Assembly (NCBI GenBank): GCA_028283765.1
Contig: JAPWJY010000008.1
Span: 806,001 to 870,000 of the forward strand
Direction: 5' to 3'
From: Parvibaculaceae bacterium
Lineage (GTDB): Bacteria > Pseudomonadota > Alphaproteobacteria > Parvibaculales > Parvibaculaceae
Length of the DNA: 64,000 nt
Part shown: positions 27,639 to 36,273 of the stretch, piece after piece
How the letters are laid out: every line of letters starts with the position of its first letter
Position numbering within the stretch: position 1 is the first letter of the stretch
The notes under the pieces: generated by a model
What the model saw: only the letters and a program-made list of their open reading frames with translations
What the model was told of the DNA's origin: nothing
The model's database searches: none
Translations under genes and position numbers: made by a program

Positions 27639-28559
27639 TCAGTAGGGGGCGTCGATCGCGGTGAGCGCGACGTAGACGCTTTTCAGCTGCGTGTAATGTT
27701 CAATGGCGGCCTTGCCGTTCTCGCGGCCGAGGCCGGAAAGCTTGTAGCCGCCGAAGGGAAGCTCGATGGGTGTGACGTTGTACTGGTTGATCCAGCAGGT
27801 GCCCGCCTGAAGATTGGCGATGACGCGATGACCGCGCGCGAGATCGCGGGTGAAGACGCCGGCGGCAAGGCCGAAAGGCGTGTCGTTGGCGCGCGCCACA
27901 ACCTCGTCTTCGCTGTCAAAGCCGAGGATCGCCATCACGGGGCCAAAAATCTCTTCGCGGACGATGCTCATGCCGTCGCTGCATTCATCGAAGACGGTCG
28001 GCTCGACGAAGGCTCCCTTGTCGAGACCGTCGCGGGTGACGCGGTTGCCGCCGCAGATGAGGCGCGCGCGTTCGGTCTTGCCCTTGCCGATATAGCCCAG
28101 CACCTTTTCCATATGGTCCATGGAGATCAGGGCGCCGACCTGGGTGCGCGGATCGAGCGGGTCGCCGATGACCATGCGGTTCACGCGCGCGGCGAGCTTC
28201 TCGATGAATTTCGCCTTGATCGAACGATGGACGAAGACGCGGGTGCCGTTGGAGCAGACCTCGCCCGCGGAGTAGAAGTTGGCCATCAGCGCGCCGGACA
28301 CGGCGTTGTCGATGTCGGCGTCCTCAAAGACGATCAGGGGCGATTTGCCGCCCAGTTCCAGCGTCACGTTCTTCAGCGTCGCGGCGGCGTCCGCCATCAC
28401 TTTCTTGCCGGTGCCGACTTCGCCGGTAAGCGAAATCTTGGCGATGCCGGGGTGACGGCTGAGCAGGCGGCCGGTGTCGGCGAAACCCTGCACCACGTTG
28501 AAAACGCCATCGGGCACGCCTGCTTCCGCCATGATTTCCGCAAGCTTGAGCGCGGTCAG
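27639..28559 (-). pseudogene. betB: betaine-aldehyde dehydrogenase, C-terminal part, separated by frameshift
   Basis: The C-terminal ~305 residues of BetB (betaine aldehyde to glycine betaine with NAD+). It reads [25 protein letters not shown], then [29 protein letters not shown] with the catalytic glutamate, and [12 protein letters not shown] with the catalytic cysteine, ending in the bet-type [14 protein letters not shown]. It continues the N-terminal half that ends at 28556, but one base out of frame. At 28559-28561 there are three C on the coding strand, where four would restore a full-length enzyme. Either a real mutation, which would prevent betaine synthesis from choline, or a homopolymer sequence error. 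An internal ATG at 28532 would give only a fragment. Confidence 0.85.
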
Positions 28560-29770
28560 GGCGTGAGTTCCGCGGGCTTGAAGATCATCGCATTGCCGCA
28601 GGCAAGCGCGGGGGCCGACTTCCAGCAGGCGATCTGGAGCGGGTAGTTCCAGGCGCCGATGCCTGCCACGACGCCAAGCGGCTCGCGCCTTGTGTAGCCG
28701 AAGGCGGCGGGCCCCAGATCGATATGCTCCCCGGCGATGCTGGCGGCGATGCCTGCATAATATTCAAGGCAATCTGCGCCCGAGAGCACGTCGACGGCGC
28801 TGGTTTCCTGTATCGGCTTGCCGGTGTCCTGTGTTTCGAGGCGGGCAAGCTCGTCATTGCGCGCGCGCAGAATATCGGCCACGCGGCGCAGCACCCGGCC
28901 GCGTTCGGCCCCGGTCATCGCGCCCCAGATCTTCTGTCCCTTCTGCGCGGCGGCGACGGCCAGCGCCACCTCCGTTTCCCCGGCGATTTCAAGGCTGGCC
29001 AGCACGTCGCCGGTCGCCGGGTTGACGGTCTCGAACGTTTCGCCGCTGTGAGAGGCGACATAGCGGCCGCCGATGTGGTTTTGCAGCGGCGGCGTGCCTG
29101 AAGGGCTGACCGTCCTGATAGGGAGCGGCACAGGCGCGGCGGGAGGCCCGGAAGATTGCGCCGCCACGCCAGGGACGATGCCGGTGCTGTAAAGAGCAAG
29201 CTGGCCGTCCACGAAGTCGGCGGCGATGCGCCGGGCCGTTTCCGCGTCGGTTTCGTTCCAGCCCGAGAGGGTGGCGCGCAGCCAGAGCCCATCGATGAGC
29301 GCGGCGATCGAAAGTGCAAGCTGGGCTGCCTGAGGTGCTGGCATCAACTGTTTCAGCGAGTGGCGCAGATTGGAGAGCATGCGGCGCTGGTAGGCTGCCT
29401 GCACCCGCTTGAGGCGTGCGGAGTGAACGACCTGCCCCCAGAAGGCGAGCCAGACCGTGCCCGTTTTCAGGTCGAATTCTTCCGGGGCGAGATTGACGTC
29501 GATGATCGCGTCGATTCGTGCGCGCGGGGTCTTCGCGCGTTTCAGCCGGTCGGTCGCGCCCCTGCTGACGCGCAGGGCGAGGTGGCGCAGGGTGGCTTCG
29601 AGCAGCCCGTCCTTGTCGCCGAAATAATGCGAAACGAGGCCGGGAGAGACGCCGGCCCGGCCTGCGATCTGGCCGAGCGTCGTTGCGGCGAAACCGACTT
29701 CCGCAATTGTTTCGATGGTGGTCGAGATCAGCTGGTGCCTGCGGACATCCTCCGATTCCGTGCGTGCCAT
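28556..29770 (-). CDS. betI: BetI repressor fused in frame to N-terminal part of betaine-aldehyde dehydrogenase
   Basis: One open frame of 404 residues. Residues about 1-195 are a complete BetI-type TetR repressor: [51 protein letters not shown], and the choline-sensing domain ending [15 protein letters not shown] and [13 protein letters not shown] ~30-residue Pro/Ala/Ser linker follows. From about residue 230 comes Bet[50 protein letters not shown]. The frame ends at FKPAELTP, where a one-base shift separates the rest of BetB. There is no ATG for a separate betB; a GTG at 29131 lacks a ribosome site. I preferred the ATG at 29770 because AGGGAG lies 6 bases before it. A fusion of repressor and enzyme is unusual. 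Confidence 0.85.
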   Translation of the reverse strand: MARTESEDVRRHQLISTTIETIAEVGFAATTLGQIAGRAGVSPGLVSHYFGDKDGLLEATLRHLALRVSRGATDRLKRAKTPRARIDAIIDVNLAPEEFDLKTGTVWLAFWGQVVHSARLKRVQAAYQRRMLSNLRHSLKQLMPAPQAAQLALSIAALIDGLWLRATLSGWNETDAETARRIAADFVDGQLALYSTGIVPGVAAQSSGPPAAPVPLPIRTVSPSGTPPLQNHIGGRYVASHSGETFETVNPATGDVLASLEIAGETEVALAVAAAQKGQKIWGAMTGAERGRVLRRVADILRARNDELARLETQDTGKPIQETSAVDVLSGADCLEYYAGIAASIAGEHIDLGPAAFGYTRREPLGVVAGIGAWNYPLQIACWKSAPALACGNAMIFKPAELTP

Positions 29771-29815
29771 CTCTGTCTCCCTCATGCCTGAACGAACAAT
29801 CTATATCGTTAATTA

Positions 29816-29834
29816 TGATTGATTGTCCATTCAA
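29816..29834 (-). promoter_or_regulatory. candidate BetI operator 1 (betI side)
   Basis: On the minus strand this reads TTGAATGGACAATCAATCA. It overlaps an 8-bp inverted repeat, ATTGATTG-TCCATT-CAATCAAT, on the plus strand (29818-29839). It lies 46 bases upstream of the betI start. The sequence resembles known TTGA/TCAA BetI operators and matches the second copy at 18 of 19 positions. Confidence 0.65.
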
Positions 29835-29996
29835 TCAATTCGAGGAAGCGATGATTCTATGGCGTAAAATTAAGCAAAATAGAGAGCAAATGGGCCGGTT
29901 TTGTGCAATTCCGGATCTTTTTCCCCGTCGTTACGCCGCCGTTTCGTAAGCGGAGAAATGGTGAAAATTCTTTCTTGATCTGACGGCTGAGTATGC

Positions 29997-30015
29997 TTGA
30001 ATGAACAATCAATCA
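29997..30015 (+). promoter_or_regulatory. candidate BetI operator 2 (choX side)
   Basis: TTGAATGAACAATCAATCA differs by one base from the copy near betI, in the opposite orientation, and lies 190 bases upstream of choX. This suggests that one repressor controls both the bet genes and choline uptake. Confidence 0.6.
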
Positions 30016-30205
30016 ACCTCTTTGCAGGGTGAGGTTGGAGATTGCGGTGCATCCACCCGTGGGGGTGGCATCGCGGGGGCTTCTTGGAGGAGTGAGCCTT
30101 CGGGTTCCATGGTTGCGCTCCTGAAAAGGGGCTCGACATATGGAGGTCGATAGAGGAGCGTCTCCGGGGAGCAAAGTCTCAAAATGACGCGACGGAGGCG
30201 GATAG

Positions 30206-31147
30206 ATGCGCAAACTGACATTGGCGGCAATGCTGGCTGTTCTGGGCCTTGGCTCGGTGACGGCCCAGGCCGCAGAGCCCGAGAGCTGTAAGGCCGTCAA
30301 ATTTTCGGATGTCGGCTGGACCGACATCACGGCGACGACGGGCACCACCAGCTACATTCTGGACAGCCTCGGCTACAAGCCGACGGCGACCCTGCTTTCG
30401 ATCCCGGTGACGCTGGAATCGATGCAGAACAAGAAGATCGATATTTTCCTCGGCGACTGGGAGCCGACCAACGCCGTCAACATGAAGCCTTATCTCGCGG
30501 CCAAGACGGTCGAGGTGGTGGGCGTCAATCTGGAAGGCGCGAAATATACGCTCGCCGTCCCCACCTACCTCTATGATCAGGGACTGAAGTCCTTCAAGGA
30601 CATCGCCAAGTTCAAGGATCAGCTTGACGGCAAGATCTACGGCATCGAACCCGGCAACGACGGCAACCAGTTGATCCTTGGCATGATCAAGAACAACACG
30701 GATGGCGTCGGCAAGTTCAAGCTCGTGGAATCAAGCGAGCAGGGCATGCTGGCCGCCGTGAAGAAGGCGACGGCGAAGAAGAAGGCGATCGTCTTCCTCG
30801 GCTGGGCGCCGCATCCGATGAACAGCCAGTTCAAGATGAGCTATCTTGCCGATGGCGACGATGTGTTCGGCCCCAACTTCGGCGGCGCGACGGTTTACAC
30901 CACCGTGCGTACGGGTTATGTGGCCGAGTGCCCCAATGTCGGCAAGCTGTTGACCAATCTCAAGTTCACGCTTGGCATGGAAAACGACATCATGGGTTCG
31001 ATCATGTATGACAAGATGGATCCCAAGAAGGCGGGCGCAAAATGGCTGAAGGCGCACCCGGAAGTGCTTTCGACCTGGCTTGCCGGTGTGACCACCATTG
31101 ATGGCCAGCCTGCCGAAGCCGCTGTGAAGAAGAGCCTCGGCCTCTGA
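30206..31147 (+). CDS. choX: choline ABC transporter substrate-binding protein
   Basis: A 313-residue periplasmic binding protein of the OpuAC/ProX family. The signal peptide MRKLTLAAMLAVLGLGSVTAQA is cleaved near residue 22. FSDVGWTDITATTGTTSYIL, FLGDWEPTN and FLGWAPHPMNSQF provide aromatic residues of the kind that cage quaternary amines. It is followed by matching permease and ATPase genes and sits beside the bet genes, so choline is the likely ligand, rather than betaine or proline-betaine. It is transcribed divergently from betI, with a BetI-like box in the leader. Confidence 0.9.
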   Translation: MRKLTLAAMLAVLGLGSVTAQAAEPESCKAVKFSDVGWTDITATTGTTSYILDSLGYKPTATLLSIPVTLESMQNKKIDIFLGDWEPTNAVNMKPYLAAKTVEVVGVNLEGAKYTLAVPTYLYDQGLKSFKDIAKFKDQLDGKIYGIEPGNDGNQLILGMIKNNTDGVGKFKLVESSEQGMLAAVKKATAKKKAIVFLGWAPHPMNSQFKMSYLADGDDVFGPNFGGATVYTTVRTGYVAECPNVGKLLTNLKFTLGMENDIMGSIMYDKMDPKKAGAKWLKAHPEVLSTWLAGVTTIDGQPAEAAVKKSLGL

Positions 31148-31169
31148 TTTGCAGGCTGTATGATAGGAG

Positions 31170-31199
31170 TGCCGGGCGGTGCTTGTGTGCCGCCCGGCA
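31170..31199 (+). other. intercistronic hairpin between choX and choW
   Basis: A perfect 10-bp stem TGCCGGGCGG / CCGCCCGGCA with a 10-base loop, 23 bases after the choX stop and with no T tract. Such stem-loops often stabilise the binding-protein mRNA or partly terminate transcription, raising its level over the permease genes. Confidence 0.6.
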
Positions 31200-31271
31200 T
31201 ATCCGGCGAGAGAGACCGGGCTCTGAATACAGGCACCCGGCGCACCATGGTTAAAATAAAGGGTCGATTGA

Positions 31272-32126
31272 GTGGATCAGCTCCAAAACTGGCTTTCTGA
31301 CAACAAGATTCCCATCGGGGACTGGATTGCCGAATTCGTGGACGCGATCAATGGCAATGGTTTTTTCGATGCGGTTTCGACGGGGCTGGGCGCCTTGATC
31401 GATGGCTTCACCAATGTGCTGGAGTCCGTGCCGCCCTTCGTTCTTATCCTCGTCATCGCCGTTGGCGTCTTCGTGTTCAAGCGCAACTGGAAATTGTCCG
31501 TCTTCATCGCGCTGGCGCTGCTGTTCATCTTCAATCAGGGCTACTGGACCGAAACCCTCGAAACGCTCTCCCTCATTATTTATGCAACGGCCGTCTGCAT
31601 GATCATCGGCGTGCCGGTCGGCATTGCCGCCGCTCACCGCCCCTGGCTCTTCAATGCGCTGCGTCCCCTGCTGGACCTCATGCAGACGCTGCCGACTTTC
31701 GTTTATCTCATTCCCACGCTCGTGCTGTTCGGCCTCGGCGCCGTGCCGGGGCTGATCTCGACCATCATTTTCGCGCTGCCGGCGCCCATCCGTCTCACCC
31801 ATCTGGGCGTCTCCTCGGTGCCCGAGCCCCTGCTGGAAGCGGGCAAGGCGTTCGGCGCCAGCAAGTCGCAACTGCTGTGGAAGGTGGAACTGCCCCACGC
31901 GCTGCCGACCATCATGGCGGGTCTCACCCAGTGCATCATGCTGAGCCTTTCGATGGTGGTGATCGCGGCGCTGGTAGGTGCGGGCGGGCTTGGCGTGCCG
32001 GTGGTGCGGGCACTCAACTCGGTGCGGATCGACATGGGCTTTGAAGCGGGCCTCTCCATCGTGGTGCTGGCGATCATCCTTGACCGGATCTGCCGCCCGG
32101 CCGATGCCGACAAAAGAAAGGTCTGA
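31272..32126 (+). CDS. choW: choline ABC transporter permease
   Basis: A 284-residue inner-membrane permease of the ProW/OpuAB type with about six hydrophobic spans. The conserved cytoplasmic loop is GKAFGASKSQLLWKVELPHALPTIMAG (about 194-220), the EAA-type site contacting the ATPase. The start appears to be GTG (MDQLQNWLSDNKIP). It is separated from choV by only 3 bases. Confidence 0.9.
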   Translation: MDQLQNWLSDNKIPIGDWIAEFVDAINGNGFFDAVSTGLGALIDGFTNVLESVPPFVLILVIAVGVFVFKRNWKLSVFIALALLFIFNQGYWTETLETLSLIIYATAVCMIIGVPVGIAAAHRPWLFNALRPLLDLMQTLPTFVYLIPTLVLFGLGAVPGLISTIIFALPAPIRLTHLGVSSVPEPLLEAGKAFGASKSQLLWKVELPHALPTIMAGLTQCIMLSLSMVVIAALVGAGGLGVPVVRALNSVRIDMGFEAGLSIVVLAIILDRICRPADADKRKV

Positions 32127-32129
32127 GTC

Positions 32130-33347
32130 ATGACCGCTGTCGAATTCTGGGGTGTCGATATTCTTTTTGGTGGTGGTTCGGGCAGGCCCGGCACACCGGC
32201 GGCGCAGGCGCTCGACATGCTCGACGAGGGCCGCACGCGCGACGAGATCATCGCGGAAACCGGCGTCGTCGTCGGCGTCAAGAACGCCAACCTGAAGGTC
32301 GAGGAAGGCGAGATCTGCGTGCTGATGGGCCTGTCCGGCTCGGGCAAGTCCACGCTGCTGCGCGCCGTCAACGGTCTCAACAAGGTGACGCGCGGCAGGA
32401 TCATGGTCCGCCACGGCGACAAGAAGGTCGATGTGGCGTCCTGCGATGCCGCCACGCTGCGGGTGATGCGGACCCAGCGCATCGCCATGGTCTTCCAGCA
32501 GTTCGCGCTGTTGCCCTGGCGCACGGTGCGCGAGAATGTCGGCTTCGGACTTGAACTGCGCGGCATGTCGAAAGCCGAGCGCAACAAGATCGTCGACGAG
32601 AAGCTCAAGATGGTGGGCCTCGACAAATGGGCCGAGAAATATGCAAGCGAGCTTTCCGGCGGCATGCAGCAGCGCGTCGGTCTGGCGCGCGCCTTCGCCA
32701 CGGATGCCGATATTCTGCTGATGGACGAGCCGTTCTCGGCGCTCGATCCGTTGATCCGCACCAAGCTCCAGGATGAATTGCTGGATTTGCAGAAGCAGTT
32801 CCAGAAAACCATCATCTTCGTCAGCCATGATCTGGACGAGGCGCTGAAACTCGGCAACCGGATCGCCATTCTCGAAGGCGGCCGCATCGTCCAGCAGGGC
32901 ACCGGCGAGGACATCGTGCTGCGTCCGGCCGACGCCTATGTGAAGGAATTCGTCCAGCACATGAACCCGCTCAATGTGCTCAAGGCGAGCGCGGTGATGA
33001 CGCCCGCCAGCGACATGCGCAAGCTCGGCGACGCCTATGCCATCGACTGGCAGGATCGCCGACAGTTGACGCTGGATGCCGATGGCTCGCCCTCCAGTGC
33101 CACTATCGGCGGGGTTTCCGCCCCGCTGGTCTGGCCCGAGCGTGACGGTGTGGAGAAAGCCCGGTCGGGCGATGTGGCCGTCGTCTCTCCCTCCATGCTG
33201 CTGAAGGACGTCATCGAACTGCGCCAGATCACCGGCAATTCCGTCGTCTTCGCGGAGCAGGGCAAAATGGTCGGAAGCTGCTGCGAGGAGGATATTCTGC
33301 GCGCGCTGAGTTCCGACGCCTGGCGCGAGACGCGGGCGGCTTCCTGA
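32130..33347 (+). CDS. choV: choline ABC transporter ATP-binding protein
   Basis: A 405-residue ATPase of the glycine betaine/choline class. Walker A GLSGSGKST (about residues 66-74), Q-loop MVFQQFALLPWRT, signature ELSGGMQQRVGLARA (about 174-188), Walker B ILLMDEPFSALD, and H-loop IIFVSHDLDEA are all intact. The N-terminal ~60-residue extension and the C-terminal part after ~270 are typical of this class. It completes the ChoXWV importer. Confidence 0.92.
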   Translation: MTAVEFWGVDILFGGGSGRPGTPAAQALDMLDEGRTRDEIIAETGVVVGVKNANLKVEEGEICVLMGLSGSGKSTLLRAVNGLNKVTRGRIMVRHGDKKVDVASCDAATLRVMRTQRIAMVFQQFALLPWRTVRENVGFGLELRGMSKAERNKIVDEKLKMVGLDKWAEKYASELSGGMQQRVGLARAFATDADILLMDEPFSALDPLIRTKLQDELLDLQKQFQKTIIFVSHDLDEALKLGNRIAILEGGRIVQQGTGEDIVLRPADAYVKEFVQHMNPLNVLKASAVMTPASDMRKLGDAYAIDWQDRRQLTLDADGSPSSATIGGVSAPLVWPERDGVEKARSGDVAVVSPSMLLKDVIELRQITGNSVVFAEQGKMVGSCCEEDILRALSSDAWRETRAAS

Positions 33348-33360
33348 ACGGATTTTCGAG

Positions 33361-33885
33361 ATGACCGACGCCGCCACGCCTGAGGCCCTGTTCGCCTTCA
33401 TCGAGTCACTGGGCATCGAGGTTCAGACCATCGGGCATCCCCCGGTCCATACCGTGGAAGAGGCGCTGCCCCATTGGGAAAAGCTGAAGGGCGCGCACAC
33501 CAAGAATCTTTTCCTCAAGGACCCAAAGGGCGGCCTCTGGCTTGTTTCTCTGCCTGCGGAACAGAAGACCGACCTGAAGGCGCTGGCGAAGGCCGTCGGC
33601 GCAAAGCGCTTTTCGTTCGCCTCCGCCGAATTGCTGGAGGAGGCGCTTGGCGTCCGGCAGGGTTCGGTCAGTGCCTTCGCGCTGATCAATGACCGGGCGG
33701 ATAAAAGGGTGAGGTTCGCGCTCGATGAGGCGCTTGCCGGGGCGGATCGCGTCACCTTCCATCCGCTGGTCAACACCATGACGTCATCCATCGCGAGTGG
33801 CGATCTGATGCGCTTTCTGGCGGCGACGGGACACGAGCCCGTCATTGTCACGGCTGAAGCGCTCGCAGCGGCGGCGGCGGGCTAG
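33361..33885 (+). CDS. YbaK/ProX-type aminoacyl-tRNA deacylase
   Basis: A 174-residue single-domain protein of the YbaK/ProRS-editing superfamily that hydrolyses mischarged tRNA, usually Ala-tRNA(Pro). HTVEEALPHWEKLKGAHTKNLFLKDPKGG (about 30-58), with the conserved lysine of KNLFL, and VRQGSVSAFALIND and TFHPLVNTMTSSIA later in the chain are typical. It follows choV after 13 bases and so is probably in the choline uptake operon, for no obvious metabolic reason. It overlaps the convergent SDR stop by 4 bases. Confidence 0.88.
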   Translation: MTDAATPEALFAFIESLGIEVQTIGHPPVHTVEEALPHWEKLKGAHTKNLFLKDPKGGLWLVSLPAEQKTDLKALAKAVGAKRFSFASAELLEEALGVRQGSVSAFALINDRADKRVRFALDEALAGADRVTFHPLVNTMTSSIASGDLMRFLAATGHEPVIVTAEALAAAAAG

Positions 33886-34646
33886 AACGCGGCGAGCAGG
33901 CCGCCATCCACATAGATGACCTGACCGGTGATGTAGCCGCCCGCGGGCGAGGACAGGAACACGGCCGTCCCCATCAGATCCTCCATCCGGCCGAAGCGGC
34001 GGAGCGGAATCTTGTCGAGGGTGCTGCTTTCCCAGACTTCATCGGCGAAAAAGCCGTCGGTCATCTCCGTGCGGAAATAGCCGGGGCCGATGCCGTTGAC
34101 GCGGATGCCCAGCGGCGCCCATTCCGTCGCCAGTGCGCGGGTCATGCCGGCAAGGCCGGTTTTGGAGGTGCAGTAGGGGACGGCGGTCGGGATGCCGACT
34201 TCCGAGGCGATGGAGCACAGGTTGAGGATGCTGCCGCCATCCTTCTTCATATGGCGCACGGCGGCGCGGGCGCAGAAGAAAGCGCCTTTCAGATTGGTGT
34301 CGACGATCTTGTCCCAATGGGCCTCGTCAATATCGATCGCAGGGCGCACATGCTCGACGCCTGCATTGTTCACCAATATGTCGATATGGCCGAATTTGGC
34401 CGCGATCTGTGCCATGCCCGCATCTATCGAGGCGACGCTGGAGACGTCCATGATCTGGCAGGAACCGCGCCCCTTGCGGACGCCTATTTCGTCGGCTGTC
34501 TTTTCCAGCGCCTCGATGTCGCGGCCCGCCAGCACGACGATGGCGCCTGCGAGCGAAAAGCCGATGGCAAGGGCTTTGCCGATGCCCCGCGAGGCGCCGG
34601 TCACGACCACCACATGGCCACTGAGGGAGAAACTGGGAAGGCGCAC
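33882..34646 (-). CDS. SDR family oxidoreductase
   Basis: A 254-residue classical short-chain dehydrogenase. The cofactor motif is VTGASRGIGKALAIGF (about 15-30), with ILVNNAGVE, catalytic Ser in LNLCSIAS, and YCTSKTGLAGMTRALATEW with YxxxK (about 156-160). Its closest-looking relatives are gluconate 5-dehydrogenase or 3-oxoacyl-ACP reductase-like enzymes; the substrate is unknown. It has its own upstream region with an AT-rich inverted repeat, separating it from hutH. Confidence 0.87.
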   Translation of the reverse strand: MRLPSFSLSGHVVVVTGASRGIGKALAIGFSLAGAIVVLAGRDIEALEKTADEIGVRKGRGSCQIMDVSSVASIDAGMAQIAAKFGHIDILVNNAGVEHVRPAIDIDEAHWDKIVDTNLKGAFFCARAAVRHMKKDGGSILNLCSIASEVGIPTAVPYCTSKTGLAGMTRALATEWAPLGIRVNGIGPGYFRTEMTDGFFADEVWESSTLDKIPLRRFGRMEDLMGTAVFLSSPAGGYITGQVIYVDGGLLAAF

Positions 34647-34673
34647 TATGGACCCTGCATGTCAGAAGGATTT

Positions 34674-34694
34674 GACTTAAAATTAATTTAAGTC
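34674..34694 (-). promoter_or_regulatory. AT-rich inverted repeat upstream of the SDR gene
   Basis: Exact 8-bp arms GACTTAAA / TTTAAGTC with a 5-base centre, 28 bases upstream of the SDR start and 43 bases beyond the hutH stop. AT-rich symmetry in a GC-rich genome suggests a promoter-linked operator for the SDR gene; the cognate regulator is not identified. Confidence 0.45.
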
Positions 34695-34737
34695 GCCGTA
34701 GCTTGAAAAAGCAACCGGCATTCGGGAATCGGGCGGT

Positions 34738-36273
34738 TCAAAGCCCGGGCAGTTTCAGGCCGGTGGCCTCGGGCAACGTACCCGAACCAATGAGGTGGCT
34801 TGCGGTCTGAATGTCTGGCGCGAACAGACGGTCGGTTTCATAGAAGGGCACGCTGGCCCGCAAGGCGGCGTGCGCCGAGACCAGCGCCCGGGAGCTGGCC
34901 AGCGGGGCAAGGAAATCGAGCCCCTGGGCGGCGGCCAGATATTCGATGGCGAGAATATTGCGGGTGTTGCCGGCCATGTCGCCCAGCCGTCGCGCGGCGA
35001 AGGTCGCCATGCTGACATGGTCTTCCTGATTGGCGGAGGTCGGCAGGCTGTCCACGCTGGCGGGGTGGGCGAGGCTCTTGTTTTCGGAGGCGAGCGCCGC
35101 CGCCGTCACCTGAGCGATCATGAAGCCGGAATTGATGCCGCTTTCCCTGACGAGGAAAGGCGGCAGGCCGCTCATTGCGGCATCGACCAGCAAGGCGGTG
35201 CGCCGCTCGGAAATGGCGCCGATCTCGGCAAGGGCGACGGCGATGGCGTCCGCCACCAGCGCCACCGGCTCGGCGTGGAAGTTGCCGCCGGACAGAAGCT
35301 CGTCCGTATCAGGAAAATGGATCGGATTGTCCGAGACGGCATTGGCCTCGATGGTCAGCGTGTTGGCCGCATAGCGGAGCTGGTCGAGGCAGGCACCCAT
35401 CACCTGGGGCTGGCAGCGCAGGCAATAAGGGTCCTGCACCCGGTCGTCACCTGTCAGATGCGAGGCGCGGATGGCGGAACCGGCAATCAGCGCGCGATAG
35501 GCCGCAGCGCTTTCAATCTGCCCCTGTTGTCCTCTCAGTTCATGAAGGCGCGCATCGAACGGCGCATCCGTGCCCCGGGCCGCGTCGATCGACATGGCGC
35601 CGGTAATGAGGGCGGACTGGTAGAGCCGTTCGGCCTCGAAAAGATTGACCAGCGCCAGCGCGGTTGAGACCTGCGTGCCGTTGAGCAGTGCAAGCCCCTC
35701 CTTGGGGCCAAGCTGGAGGGGCGCGAGCCCCGCGCTTGAAAGCGCCTCACGGGCGGGCGTCACGGCCCCTTGCACCCGGACATGGCCTTCGCCGATCAGC
35801 GCCAGCGCCATATGCGCGAGCGGGGCGAGGTCGCCCGATGCGCCGACGGAGCCCTTGAGCGGAATGACCGGATAGAGGCCCTTGTTGACGAGGGCGAGCA
35901 GCAGATCGACGATTTCGGGACGGACGCCGGAATGGCCGCGCGCCAGCCCGTTGGCTTTCAGGATCATGATCAGGCGCACGGTGCGGTCGTCCATCGGCTC
36001 GCCCACGCCGGCGGCATGGCTCAGCACCAGATTGCGTTGCAGCAGGGCCAGCCTGTCGGCGGGGATGCGGGTTTTCGCGAGCTTGCCGAACCCGGTGTTG
36101 ACGCCATAGACCGCCTCGCCCCGGGCCACGATGCGGGCCAGCGAGCGGGCTCCTTCCGCAAGCCGGGCGTGTGCGCTCTCATCCAGCGTCACCGGCGCTT
36201 CGCCCCGGCTCAGGTTTCGCAGATCGTCAAGGGTGAGCTTGCCGGGGTTCAGGATGAAAGGGGACGGGCTCAT
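34738..36273 (-). CDS. hutH: histidine ammonia-lyase
   Basis: A 511-residue homotetramer-forming lyase converting L-histidine to trans-urocanate and ammonia. The MIO-forming Ala-Ser-Gly lies in [22 protein letters not shown] (about residues 143-145). [11 protein letters not shown] and the [11 protein letters not shown] segment are conserved. Its ATG overlaps the stop of the cytochrome b561 gene (ATGA), so in this genome hutH is translationally coupled to a redox gene pair and not to hutU directly. Confidence 0.94.
   Translation of the reverse strand: MSPSPFILNPGKLTLDDLRNLSRGEAPVTLDESAHARLAEGARSLARIVARGEAVYGVNTGFGKLAKTRIPADRLALLQRNLVLSHAAGVGEPMDDRTVRLIMILKANGLARGHSGVRPEIVDLLLALVNKGLYPVIPLKGSVGASGDLAPLAHMALALIGEGHVRVQGAVTPAREALSSAGLAPLQLGPKEGLALLNGTQVSTALALVNLFEAERLYQSALITGAMSIDAARGTDAPFDARLHELRGQQGQIESAAAYRALIAGSAIRASHLTGDDRVQDPYCLRCQPQVMGACLDQLRYAANTLTIEANAVSDNPIHFPDTDELLSGGNFHAEPVALVADAIAVALAEIGAISERRTALLVDAAMSGLPPFLVRESGINSGFMIAQVTAAALASENKSLAHPASVDSLPTSANQEDHVSMATFAARRLGDMAGNTRNILAIEYLAAAQGLDFLAPLASSRALVSAHAALRASVPFYETDRLFAPDIQTASHLIGSGTLPEATGLKLPGL

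Larger units (their letters stand above)
29771..30205. promoter_or_regulatory. divergent bet / cho control region
   Basis: A 435-base AT-richer region between betI (minus) and choX (plus), with no supported gene. It contains two copies of a BetI-like box (listed separately). Near 30055-30072 a small GC hairpin, CCACCC-GTGG-GGGTGG, lies in the choX leader. Poly-A/T stretches around 29860-29880 and 29960-29980 could hold promoter elements. Confidence 0.6.

Noticed and set aside
31251-33416. 721-codon minus-strand frame opposite choW and choV
   Set aside because: The translation is His/Arg/Gln-rich without motifs, and the permease and ATPase on the plus strand are unambiguous.
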